A stretch of 64,000 bases of DNA from Paenibacillus ferrarius (GTDB lineage: Bacteria; Bacillota; Bacilli; Paenibacillales; NBRC-103111): contig NZ_MBTG01000002.1 of NCBI RefSeq assembly GCF_002027705.1, positions 206,427 to 270,426 of the forward strand, read 5' to 3'. Position numbers and translations under genes: made by a program. Of this stretch, positions 52,494 through 60,440 are shown one piece after another. The stretch's first letter is position 1, and every line of letters begins with the position of its first letter. The notes under the pieces are model-generated. The model was not told the origin of the DNA, ran no database searches, and saw only the letters and a list, made by a program, of their open reading frames with translations.

Positions 52494-53354
52494 ATGAATA
52501 CTTACCCTGAAGACTTTGAAACGTACACCGCTCGTGATGGTGCTCAACTTCCATACCGTTTTTTTGAGGGTCCATCCGATGTTGTGCTTATTTTTCTACA
52601 CGGCATTACGGAACCTAGCCTGTATTTGAGGGAGTTCGGCCAATATGTATCCCGACTTGGGCTCGCTACCGCGTACCTTCCGGATCTGCGCGGGTATGGA
52701 AATCGCCCCATTCGACGCGGCGACATTGATTACATCGGGCAGCTTGATGATGATCTGGAAGACCTGTTCTTTTTTGTTCAGAAGCACCATCCCGGTGCGA
52801 GGATCATTGTAGGAGGTCATTCTGCTGGAGGGGCAACCGCGCTCAGACAAACCATACGGCCGATTCATAAGGACATTTTTGCCTATTTACTCATTTCACC
52901 CGCACTTAGCCCCAATGCGCCACTTGATCGCAAAGGTGGTTCAGGCAACGAATCCAAGGTGAGCATCCCACGATATGTGTTGTTAATGCTGCTTAATGCA
53001 CTTGGCATTCACCGTTTTAACCATATTATTGTATACCGCAGACTCACACCAATTGAACAGCTGCATGGAACGGAATCCTGCAATCTTAGCTATCGGCTCG
53101 CCTTGTCGCGCATGGTGGGGAATCATTATGCTAATTATTTGTCACAGTTGACTCAACCGACTTTCGTCATGATTGGGTCTGATGACGAGGTATTCGACGC
53201 TAGTGCCTACAAACCACTTTATGAAAAATTTTGCAAGGCTGAGGTCCGCATCGTCGATAATCAAAATCACGACTCGATTGTAAAAACTGAACATGCACTT
53301 TCAATCATTGGGAACTGGCTCAGGTTGTTACAGGCAGGGGAAGAAGCACAATGA
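52494..53354 (+). CDS. Alpha/beta hydrolase, paralogue of the one at 48527
   Basis: The 286-residue protein lacks the membrane anchor of its paralogue but has the same hydrolase core: LIFLHGITEPSLYLREFGQY, GGHSAGGATALRQT (nucleophile elbow) and late Asp and His in MIGSDDEVFD and QNHDSIV. The stretch RGYGNRPIRRGDIDYIGQLD is nearly identical to that of the other copy. It starts 47 bases after the response-regulator gene, with GAGGAGA upstream, and may be co-transcribed. This shows one duplicated hydrolase type flanking the two-component pair, one membrane-bound and one soluble. Confidence 0.88.
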   Translation: MNTYPEDFETYTARDGAQLPYRFFEGPSDVVLIFLHGITEPSLYLREFGQYVSRLGLATAYLPDLRGYGNRPIRRGDIDYIGQLDDDLEDLFFFVQKHHPGARIIVGGHSAGGATALRQTIRPIHKDIFAYLLISPALSPNAPLDRKGGSGNESKVSIPRYVLLMLLNALGIHRFNHIIVYRRLTPIEQLHGTESCNLSYRLALSRMVGNHYANYLSQLTQPTFVMIGSDDEVFDASAYKPLYEKFCKAEVRIVDNQNHDSIVKTEHALSIIGNWLRLLQAGEEAQ

Positions 53355-53384
53355 ACTAGTGACTTCCTCCGGAATGTCAGTAAG

Positions 53385-53873
53385 CTAACCCAAAAACGAT
53401 AAATCTTTTATAAACCAAGCGTCCGTTGCATTATGCTCTGAACCATCTAGTGGTCTTTCAAGTTGTTGGAAACCTAATTTGATGTAAAGGAGATTTGCTG
53501 CTTGAAGTTTCTTCAATGTTTCTAAGTAACAGTGTGTATAGTGTTCCTTGGCGAAGTCGAGTGCTGCATTCATAAGATCCTTCGACAGACCCCTACCTTG
53601 AGCTTCGGGTGCAATGTATAGCTTTTGCAACTCGCAAATTCCCGGTTCCTGCCCAAATGGTGCAATCCCCACGCCACCTACCACTTGATTTTGTTCATTC
53701 ACTGCAACCCAATACTTTGAATTTGGTTGTTCCTTGTAATATTGTGCCAAACTGCTCAGTTGAGGGTCAAAATATGCTGTTCCCGGAATATTTAGGTTGA
53801 ATGATTCCAATGAGCGTTTAATAATCCGCTCTATTGTTTGATTGTCCTGTTCTTCAATTTCACGTATTTGCAT
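53385..53873 (-). CDS. GNAT-family N-acetyltransferase
   Basis: The 162-residue protein has NQVVGGVGIAPFG, the acetyl-CoA loop region LQKLYIAPEAQGRGLSKDLM (Q-G-R-G-L) and the final CYLETLKKLQAANLLYIKLG helix, all typical of GNAT enzymes of the MarR-linked/PhnO-like group. The acceptor is unknown. The ATG follows GGAGG. The gene is alone and runs against the hydrolase gene that ends 30 bases away. Confidence 0.88.
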   Translation of the reverse strand: MQIREIEEQDNQTIERIIKRSLESFNLNIPGTAYFDPQLSSLAQYYKEQPNSKYWVAVNEQNQVVGGVGIAPFGQEPGICELQKLYIAPEAQGRGLSKDLMNAALDFAKEHYTHCYLETLKKLQAANLLYIKLGFQQLERPLDGSEHNATDAWFIKDLSFLG

Positions 53874-53973
53874 TGTTTCATTCCTCCCATATCAAAATAA
53901 TTATAATTTATTAACTCTAATATTATTCGTCAAATAATTCAACTGATTCAAGTATGCTTGCCTATTACTTCAA

Positions 53974-54052
53974 TAAAAAAGAAGAGCTGCATCACTGCAA
54001 GCTCCTCCACTTCGGTGAATACGTCAGAAGCGATATGGCTTCTGGCGTTTTT
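53974..54052. terminator. Pair of hairpins in a gene-free stretch
   Basis: GAGCTGCA/TGCAAGCTC at 53984-54004 is preceded by six As (a minus-strand terminator), and ACGTCAGAAGC/GCTTCTGGCGT at 54021-54048 is followed by Ts (a plus-strand terminator). No gene ends at either from the proper side. The 314-base region 53874-54187 holds only these and the Fur box. Confidence 0.5.
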
Positions 54053-54146
54053 ATATTGCACCAAAATATAATCCGTCCAACCGTTGTGTATTCCGTCTAC
54101 AGGTGGTTTGCAGCAATGAGAAGAGGTAAAATCGAACTCAATGAAC

Positions 54147-54161
54147 TGAGAATGATTATCA
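54147..54161 (+). promoter_or_regulatory. Fur box upstream of the siderophore-binding lipoprotein
   Basis: TGAGAATGATTATCA matches the 7-1-7 Fur consensus TGATAAT-N-ATTATCA with a single mismatch. It lies 27 bases before the ATG at 54188, where it would block transcription under iron sufficiency. Confidence 0.85.
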
Positions 54162-54187
54162 ACAATTGAATGGAGAGAGATTGAAGT

Positions 54188-55186
54188 ATGTTCTGTCTAA
54201 AGAAAATGTCGTTTGCAGGTATTATTGTGCTCATGCTTTTTTTGTATGGATGTAGTGATAATAATGGGGCAGGAACCGCTTCGTCCATACCTTCGAACTC
54301 CCAGTCCCCTTCCTCAACAGCGTCTAATGGATCGGATTCGTCGCAAACACGTACGGTCAAGGATGCGAAAGGACAGGTGGATATACCCGTTAATCCCAAA
54401 AGAATCGTAGATATTTCGGGGTCCACCGAAGAATTGATAGTTCTTGGCCTTCGGCCTGTGCTAACCGGAAATACCGATATGGCTAACCCTGCAGCAGTAA
54501 CTCCGATTCTCAAGAAAGAGCTGGGGGACAAAGTCGGCGTTGCTGGCTGGTTTCAGACTGAAGTTAGCGTAGAAGCGATCTTGTCGGCGAACCCCGATCT
54601 AATTCTAGCAGGCCCCACACAGGAGAAGATTTACGAACAACTGCAGCAAATTGCTCCAACAGTGAGAGTACCTTATGGATTTAACGCCTTTCGTGGACGC
54701 TTTGCGTTCGTAGCGGAAGTTCTCGGTAAGAAAGCGGAGATGGAGGCATGGCTGAAGACGTACGATGAACGTTCCAAACAATTGCACGAGCACATTACTG
54801 CTGTCACCAAACAGGAAACATTTGCAGTCATTGAAGCCACTGAGAAAGAAATTAGAATCTATTCCAGCACAGGAATTGCCGATATGATTTTCCAAGATTT
54901 GAAGCTGCCCAAAGCTCCTGGCACACCTGACCCGGATCCTTGGGGTGGGAAAGTAACGAATCTGGAGGGGCTTTCCACACTGAATCCTGATCATTTGATC
55001 CTACTTGCAAACAATGAGAATAATGTCCTCGAGCAAAGCAAAATTTGGAGCAGCCTCAAGGCGATGAAGGCAGGAAATGTCTATCGGATGACAAGTAGAC
55101 AAAATTATAATGAAGCATTTTTTGCAATTGGCAAGCAATCGGTGCTGGAGCAGATTTCGGGTGATATCCTGAAACATGCGAAATAG
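54188..55186 (+). CDS. Iron-siderophore ABC transporter substrate-binding lipoprotein
   Basis: The 332-residue protein has a short signal peptide with the lipobox LFLYGCS, a Ser/Thr linker, and a class III binding-protein fold: VNPKRIVDISGSTEELIVLG, then NPDLILAGPTQEKIYEQLQQ and the final NYNEAFFAIGKQSVLEQISG. It would bind ferric siderophores and pass them to a FecCD-type permease, but no permease or ATPase gene is adjacent. The Fur box upstream supports an iron role. An ATG seven codons in (54206) is an alternative start. Confidence 0.92.
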   Translation: MFCLKKMSFAGIIVLMLFLYGCSDNNGAGTASSIPSNSQSPSSTASNGSDSSQTRTVKDAKGQVDIPVNPKRIVDISGSTEELIVLGLRPVLTGNTDMANPAAVTPILKKELGDKVGVAGWFQTEVSVEAILSANPDLILAGPTQEKIYEQLQQIAPTVRVPYGFNAFRGRFAFVAEVLGKKAEMEAWLKTYDERSKQLHEHITAVTKQETFAVIEATEKEIRIYSSTGIADMIFQDLKLPKAPGTPDPDPWGGKVTNLEGLSTLNPDHLILLANNENNVLEQSKIWSSLKAMKAGNVYRMTSRQNYNEAFFAIGKQSVLEQISGDILKHAK

Positions 55187-55217
55187 TGAGATGGAAGCTA
55201 GCGACAAAAAACAAAAC

Positions 55218-55264
55218 AGCGGCAGCCATGGACAAGAAAATAATGTCCTAAACTGCTGCTATTT
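55218..55264. terminator. Terminator after the siderophore-binding gene; copy of a dispersed hairpin
   Basis: AGCGGCAG and CTGCTGCT close a hairpin with an inner GGAC/GTCC, with T-rich sequence after it. Its arms and order resemble the terminator at 35139-35181. Confidence 0.65.
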
Positions 55265-55302
55265 TATCTTCATCCAGCATAGTGGTCTAGTGTAAAAACG
55301 GT

Positions 55303-55968
55303 TCAACCCATATCGTGTAATTGGACAGCAATTTTGCGGCAAAGAAACGATGCTGCGAACCCAGTCAAGGCATCCAGTTTGACGCGAATACGCTCGCCTT
55401 CGTCTGCGAAACTCAGTTGCAAACAAATATTGCATTCCTCAGCGGGGTCTACATCCTCATGCTGGATGTCTTCAAAATAAAGATCAATATACTGTTCCAA
55501 CTCGCCTGTGGACGTATGCCTTATCGTCACGGACAGATTCTTCGGTATGTCATTCCGTTCCGAGACTTCCATACATACCTTCGTAATTTCATCGTAATGA
55601 AACGGGGGGAATAAACCGAACCTATCGATGACAGCCTGAGCTCCTTCTATGGAGATGAGGGGCGAGAACGTGCGTTCAAACCGATGTGCATGCAATAGAT
55701 CCGACTCGTATTGGGGGCTCGTATACAGTAGGATGGATTCAGGGCCGCATTCCACTGTAGTTCCGATAAAAGCCGCTCACGTGGGTCTACCCAATTCGCC
55801 AACGGTAATCAAAATCTGATCTTGAGCACGTAGATCTATAGGCAGATCCATGTCCAAATGCAGTCGGAAGCCCTGTACCTGCACCTGCCACTCGGTGTTT
55901 GGGGCCAAGATGATTTCTTCCTGTTCCATGGACCGAACGCTCACGTTCCATACCCCTTCATTCTTCAT
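55303..55968 (-). pseudogene. Hypothetical gene interrupted by an in-frame TGA
   Basis: From the ATG at 55968 the frame encodes 63 residues and ends at TGA (55779-55777). The same frame then continues without a break for 157 more codons (AAFIGTT, then the GTG-started MECGPESILLYTSPQYESDL part) to a stop at 55303, which would give one protein of 221 residues. A second start with ribosome-binding site between the halves is not seen. One base change, CGA to TGA, would explain it. I do not recognise the family. The halves are acidic and soluble, with IHxT-type strands. A nonsense mutation, sequencing error or readthrough are the options; no selenocysteine context is apparent. Confidence 0.7.
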
Positions 55969-56084
55969 TCGTTCACCACCAAGTTGTGTCGTGAAGTCAA
56001 TAAACTATCCCCCCGTTAGCCATCTTTACAGCGCAAGAGGTGCACCACAGATGATATAAAATGGTTAGGAATCCTTCAACACTG

Positions 56085-56570
56085 CTAATGCCGCCGCTCG
56101 CGTTCCCTCGCCTCAAGCGCTTCGAGTTTTTGCTCGTATTGACGCATTAGAGCTGGATCGAGCCCCTCGCGGTGCTTTTCGATGAACGCCTGAAGTACCA
56201 GGCGGTATTCCGTAATGAATTTTGGATTGGCGGGTCTTGCTGCAAGCTGGGCTTCGACTTTATTTACCGGTTTCAAGTCCTTGTTGAACAGCCATCTTTG
56301 CCCATAAACCGACATGTCCCTCATGATGAGAATATTGCGTTCGAAACCTGGAACATATTTGGCGGCGAAGACTTCACCCTCATTGTACAGGGAGTTTGTT
56401 TCCTCGGCATATACAATGACTGCAGTGCCCTTCGTTCCAACGGCGTTAAGAAATAATGAATTTAGATAATGTGTGAAAAAGATGTTGCCAATGGATGTCA
56501 GAAGACCCAAAGTCGGCAAAATAAAAAACCATTTGCCATGATTCCCCCATATAGATAGAAGGATACCCAA
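56085..56570 (-). CDS. Hypothetical membrane protein with a small beta domain
   Basis: The 161-residue frame starts at a TTG at 56570, which lacks a clear ribosome-binding site, so the true start is uncertain. It has one or two hydrophobic helices (GKWFFILPTLGLLTSIGNIF), then a beta-type segment with LNAVGTKGTAVIVYAEETNS that recalls the neighbour at 56597, and a charged helical C-terminus rich in Arg and Glu. It lies 26 bases after the neighbour's stop on the same strand, so a common transcript is likely. The function is unknown. Confidence 0.55.
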   Translation of the reverse strand: MGILLSIWGNHGKWFFILPTLGLLTSIGNIFFTHYLNSLFLNAVGTKGTAVIVYAEETNSLYNEGEVFAAKYVPGFERNILIMRDMSVYGQRWLFNKDLKPVNKVEAQLAARPANPKFITEYRLVLQAFIEKHREGLDPALMRQYEQKLEALEARERERRH

Positions 56571-56596
56571 GGCAAATATATATCACTCACTCGCTT

Positions 56597-57022
56597 TTAC
56601 GGTAGCAGTCCCATATACATAAGCTCGGACGGATTTGCCGGGTTATGGCCCAAGCCTACACGATCTCCCGCGCGCGGAATTTGAATTTTCGATACGAGTG
56701 TTTCCAATGTCGTCTGGTACGTGTTCCCGTCGTTGTCTGTCGCATCCAATACGAGGACGACGATCGGATCGAAATTAATAAGTTTGCCCGTATCCGTAAC
56801 CGATATGACGATGGCGGTTGCGCTAATCGATACGATGCCGCTCGACGCCATTTGCGCCTGTTTCGCCGTCTCTAGGCTTTGGTTGATGCGATCCCTATGT
56901 TCTTTGGAAACCGCGCTTTTCATAAGCAGCCCTGACAGTCCCTTATTCATCAGATTATCTGCCTGCTCCAGAGCATCTTGCGGTTTTTTCTTTTTTCCGA
57001 ACCATCCCATCAATCGCTTCAC
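56597..57022 (-). CDS. Hypothetical cytosolic protein with a beta-barrel-like domain
   Basis: The 141-residue product has a basic N-terminus (GWFGKKKKPQDALEQADNLM), a helical middle, and a C-terminal beta domain: SISATAIVISVTDTGKLINF, then VSKIQIPRAGDRVGLGHNPA and SELMYMG. This pattern (TG-x-x-x-N-x-x-P...IP-x-x-G-x-x-V-x-x-x-x-x-P) is widespread in small uncharacterised proteins. The start is a GTG at 57022 or an ATG at 57010; the GAGAGG site fits neither perfectly. It lies downstream of the XRE-TPR gene and upstream of the related gene at 56085. The role is unknown. Confidence 0.65.
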   Translation of the reverse strand: MKRLMGWFGKKKKPQDALEQADNLMNKGLSGLLMKSAVSKEHRDRINQSLETAKQAQMASSGIVSISATAIVISVTDTGKLINFDPIVVLVLDATDNDGNTYQTTLETLVSKIQIPRAGDRVGLGHNPANPSELMYMGLLP

Positions 57023-57231
57023 GCCTCTCTTTGTTTGGTTTGTCGTTGTATTTTAAGTATATACGACGGCTGTTTAGCCAGACAATAGGATCGGAGACAT
57101 ACAAACAAATGAGCAAAAGTGCGCGTTTTTCTGCAGGTTCAAGCTCCATTTTCTTTGCAAAATAAAGCTTACTTGCAATACTTCGGGTTCCTTAAACGAT
57201 TCAATAAACCGTTTCGCTCCAAATTTTGTAT

Positions 57232-58533
57232 TTAAACCTGACGGGAAGACCCTCCCCCTCCGTTATTTTTTAACAGATACACCAGCTTTCGATAATAAAA
57301 GGACGATTCCTTATAGCGACGGCTTTCCTCAGAGACGACCGCCAGCGTTTCGTACAAGTGCTCGAGTCGCATCGCATGCCAGGTAGATTCGAAATAGGGC
57401 AAGCATTCCAGCGCACGGGACTGAAACGTCTCGATGTCCCCTTGGTTGAGTGCCAGTTGGCTTTCATAAAAGGCCAGTGCCATCTCCTGATCTGTGCTGG
57501 TATCGAGAGTCCGCAACCGCTCAACCCCTTCCGAGAGCAATTCCCAATTTCTCTGAGAAAAAGCGGCTTCACACCTGTAAATGGTCGTCACCGGCTCGAA
57601 CATTTGCTGGGTTTCCTTCGGCTCATTGGCGATCATCGCTTCGAAGCGGACAATTTCATTCAACGCTTTATCCTGTTCTCCCGTCATCGTCAGCATGACA
57701 ATCCGGTTGTTCATAATCGTCGTGACCATATCGCCAGGCTGTTGCAAATAAACGAGGTTGGCTTCGGCCATCGAAAGCGCCCGCAATGCTTCTTGCACAA
57801 GCCCCATCGCGAAGCAGTAGCCGCTGTATGCCACATACAGGCCAGACAGGCGGTGAAACAGCCGATCATCTACAATTTGTCGCATTGTCTGCTCGAACAC
57901 CTGCTTCGCCTGCTCAAACTGCTTCAACAGGACGCATGCTTCCATCCTGATGTTTTGCGCGGTTAACCACATTTCCGTCCCGGCTTCCACAAGCTCACTC
58001 AAACGATTCACATCGTTTAGCACGTCGTCGTAGCGGCTCTGGGAGCGAAAGTATTGTATTTTATACAGGAGAAGAGCTTTTTTCAAGGGTAATGGCAGAT
58101 CGGCTTGGTCTGTTTTTCCATATTTCTCTAAATAATGGTTTAAGTAAGTCTGATGTAAGTAGTCGTAGGCCGTCTTGTCGTTCATCTGCTGATAATAGAT
58201 GGCTTTCATAAAGGAAGTCGTCAGCTCGATCACGAGTGCATCATCCCGATCTTCGAGAGCATCCACGTAGCTTTCGGAGACCGATTGCCCGGACATCGTC
58301 TGGAAAATGTGCTCCGCTCGCTGCAAAGTCTGTTCGTCGGCTATTGCTACATCATTCAAATAGTTAACTGGGACGCCAAGACGGCTGGCAATATGCTCCG
58401 CCAAATCGTCAGCTAACGGATACCTTCCTGCCAATATGTTGGCAAAATGAGCCTGCGTTACGAGTCCCTCCACGAGGTCTTTCCGCGATATTTGCTTCTT
58501 CTTGCACAGAAGCTCGACACGTTCCTTGAGCAC
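57232..58533 (-). CDS. XRE-type helix-turn-helix regulator with a TPR-like helical domain (RRNPP-like)
   Basis: The 433-residue protein begins with an XRE helix-turn-helix (KKKQISRKDLVEGLVTQAHF, ANILAGRYPLADDLAEHIAS) and continues as about nine helical hairpins (for example KALLLYKIQYFRSQSRYDDV and LFHRLSGLYVAYSGYCFAMG), as in PlcR, NprR and Rgg. Such regulators bind small secreted peptides. The start is a GTG at 58533 after a long G run. No obvious Phr-like peptide gene was found on either side. The two hypothetical genes downstream on the same strand may be targets. Confidence 0.82.
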   Translation of the reverse strand: MLKERVELLCKKKQISRKDLVEGLVTQAHFANILAGRYPLADDLAEHIASRLGVPVNYLNDVAIADEQTLQRAEHIFQTMSGQSVSESYVDALEDRDDALVIELTTSFMKAIYYQQMNDKTAYDYLHQTYLNHYLEKYGKTDQADLPLPLKKALLLYKIQYFRSQSRYDDVLNDVNRLSELVEAGTEMWLTAQNIRMEACVLLKQFEQAKQVFEQTMRQIVDDRLFHRLSGLYVAYSGYCFAMGLVQEALRALSMAEANLVYLQQPGDMVTTIMNNRIVMLTMTGEQDKALNEIVRFEAMIANEPKETQQMFEPVTTIYRCEAAFSQRNWELLSEGVERLRTLDTSTDQEMALAFYESQLALNQGDIETFQSRALECLPYFESTWHAMRLEHLYETLAVVSEESRRYKESSFYYRKLVYLLKNNGGGGSSRQV

Positions 58534-58642
58534 AAGGCTCCCCCCCGCTTTCTGAAACTACCTCAACTCACCTTCTCTATCGATACAACTAATTCCACAT
58601 TTTATTAAATATTCCTGTCACCTCTCATGTTCAATCAGACTC

Positions 58643-59551
58643 CTAAACTATCGTTCCCACCGCCGAACCCCTTTCAGTTACAAAAGGTTCATAATGAACA
58701 TGAACTTCATATACGTTGGCCAGCTTTTTCAATTCATCCTCAACCTTTGTTGCAATATCGTGGGCTTCTTGAAACTCTAAATCAGACTGTATTAGCAAAA
58801 TGACGTCAATCACAGCATTACTGCCATAATTCCTTGCCCTAATTTCCTTTACATCTTCAACGCCCTCAATGTTCATTACGGTATCTTTATACGACTCGAT
58901 GATTTCTTCATCAAACCCGTCTGATAAGTGATGTGAAGCTTCCCTAAAAATATCCCAAGCTGTTTTACAAATAATAATACCTATAATTATCGCAGTTAGT
59001 GGGTCTAGCCAAGGTATATTGAATTGAGCACCAATGATTCCAATAACTGTTCCAATACTCACTAAGGCATCTGAAATGTTGTCTTTTGCTGCTGCCATTA
59101 CAGCTTGGCTATTGATTTTAAGCGCAAGGTTTTTATTGTAGCGATATACAGCATACATGACAACTGCACAAAAAACACCAGCCCAAGCCGACATTAGATC
59201 AGGTGCTTGTTCCCTGCCTTGAAACATTGAAATGCATGCTTCAACTAGTACCTGTAGACCAACAGCCATCATTATGAATGAAGCCACAAGAGAAGCTATT
59301 GTCTCCGACTTCCAATGTCCGTAAGGATGATCTTGGTCTGCCGGCTTTTGGGCGATTTTCAATCCAATTAATACTGCAATAGATGCTACAATATCGGTCG
59401 CATTATTTAAACCATCGGCTTTTAATGCTTCTGAATCAGCTAGAAAGCCAATTATTAATTTAATAGATGATAAACAAATATAAGCTATGATGCTCACTAT
59501 TGCGCCGCGCTCACCCAATTTTAAATTATCGAACCTCATCTGCTGATCCAT
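58643..59551 (-). CDS. Cation diffusion facilitator (CDF) exporter, MneP-like
   Basis: The 302-residue protein has six membrane helices and a C-terminal cytosolic domain (VEDVKEIRARNYGSNAVIDV). The metal site appears as ADSEALKADGLNNATDIVAS in helix 2, with D-x-x-N-N-x-x-D typical of the manganese type, and HPYGHWKSETIASLV; helix 5 has AAAKDNISDALVSIG. It would export Mn(II) or Fe(II) against protons. The ATG at 59551 has GGAG at some distance. No regulator is adjacent. Confidence 0.9.
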   Translation of the reverse strand: MDQQMRFDNLKLGERGAIVSIIAYICLSSIKLIIGFLADSEALKADGLNNATDIVASIAVLIGLKIAQKPADQDHPYGHWKSETIASLVASFIMMAVGLQVLVEACISMFQGREQAPDLMSAWAGVFCAVVMYAVYRYNKNLALKINSQAVMAAAKDNISDALVSIGTVIGIIGAQFNIPWLDPLTAIIIGIIICKTAWDIFREASHHLSDGFDEEIIESYKDTVMNIEGVEDVKEIRARNYGSNAVIDVILLIQSDLEFQEAHDIATKVEDELKKLANVYEVHVHYEPFVTERGSAVGTIV

Positions 59552-59701
59552 CTCTATTATCTATCTCCTCTCAGCCCCTGTTATGCTTTCTCATATTACC
59601 AGCCATCTAGGAAGTGGGTCTAGAGAAACGTTGTTTCATTTGGTTTAAATAATGACCATGTGGAAAGAATGTTGGTTCTATTAAAGCTTGTTGCTCTAAG
59701 C

Positions 59702-59738
59702 AAAAATAAAAGAGCAGCTGCCGCAGCATACTGCTCCC
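59702..59738 (-). terminator. Terminator of the DUF3221 gene
   Basis: On the minus strand GAGCAG and CTGCTC pair, with TTTTATTTTT after. It lies 7 bases beyond the stop at 59745. Confidence 0.75.
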
Positions 59739-59744
59739 CTAAGG

Positions 59745-60293
59745 TTATTTATCTGGAACTTGCATACTATGTTCTTCGATTGGGCCATCTGCAATAATTG
59801 CACTTTTGTACCTAATAGTCCAAACCGCTGATTTGTCATCATAAACTACTTCATTGATAACAAAGATGTTTATACTTGAAATATCTTTATTTAAAAAAGC
59901 TTTCCGTATGACTTCGTCTTGAGACATGATTGCTTTTTCTGGTTTTTTTATGTTGGAAATGACGACCTTCGACGCCTTTCCTCCAGCAGGGTAAGAAGTA
60001 GCCAAAGCGCCTTCAAACCATACATTAACGTATTGTCCAACCTCTACACCTTGGGGCATATTTGAAACCCATACTGCATCGTAGAACTCTTTTCTCGTTT
60101 GATTTATTTCTCTGCTTATCGGACTAACCACTAAGGCCCTTTGATTTTCAAGCTTGGTAATATAACCCACAAGTTCTGCTGAACTGGATTTATTAGTTTC
60201 CGCTATTGGAGATTGCTTAGGTTCAACTTTGTTGGTACAGACATTAAGAAAAAATGACGCTAGTAAAAGGAATACTAAACAAAGTTTTTTCAA
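59745..60293 (-). CDS. DUF3221 domain lipoprotein
   Basis: The 182-residue protein starts at TTG (60293) with GGAGG seven bases before. It has a signal peptide with a lipobox-like FLNVCT, and then the DUF3221 domain: ELVGYITKLENQRALVVSPI, YDAVWVSNMPQGVEVGQYVN and VWFEGALATSYPAGGKASKV. This family is common in Bacillales, is secreted or membrane-bound and of unknown function. The last third (VNEVVYDDKSAVWTIRYKSA) is an additional strand pair. It stands alone between terminators. Confidence 0.82.
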   Translation of the reverse strand: MKKLCLVFLLLASFFLNVCTNKVEPKQSPIAETNKSSSAELVGYITKLENQRALVVSPISREINQTRKEFYDAVWVSNMPQGVEVGQYVNVWFEGALATSYPAGGKASKVVISNIKKPEKAIMSQDEVIRKAFLNKDISSINIFVINEVVYDDKSAVWTIRYKSAIIADGPIEEHSMQVPDK

Positions 60294-60391
60294 TGGATAA
60301 CCTCCTTTGACGCTTAGCTAATAGACGTTGTAGTCATTTTAGAGGTTGCAAAGTTTCTTCGCTATCCTGCATAGTTTGTTGAGCCAATCAA

Positions 60392-60428
60392 TTAAATAAA
60401 GCAGGTCGCCGCGGCGCCTGCTTTATTG
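60392..60428 (-). terminator. Terminator of the dehydrogenase gene
   Basis: AAAGCAGG and CCTGCTTT close a loop containing a further GC-rich stem at 60398-60424; T-rich sequence follows on the minus strand. Confidence 0.75.
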
Positions 60429-60440
60429 GTCTCGTGTGAA

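Noticed and set aside
53954..54169. 71-residue plus-strand frame before the siderophore-binding gene
   Set aside because: It runs through two hairpins and the Fur box and has no family features.
55777..55779. TGA as a selenocysteine codon
   Set aside because: I saw no SECIS-like hairpin directly after it and no redox motif around it; a nonsense change is simpler.
56955..57149. 64-residue minus-strand frame upstream of the gene at 56597
   Set aside because: It overlaps the better-supported frame, has no clear ribosome-binding site and ends in low-complexity basic sequence.
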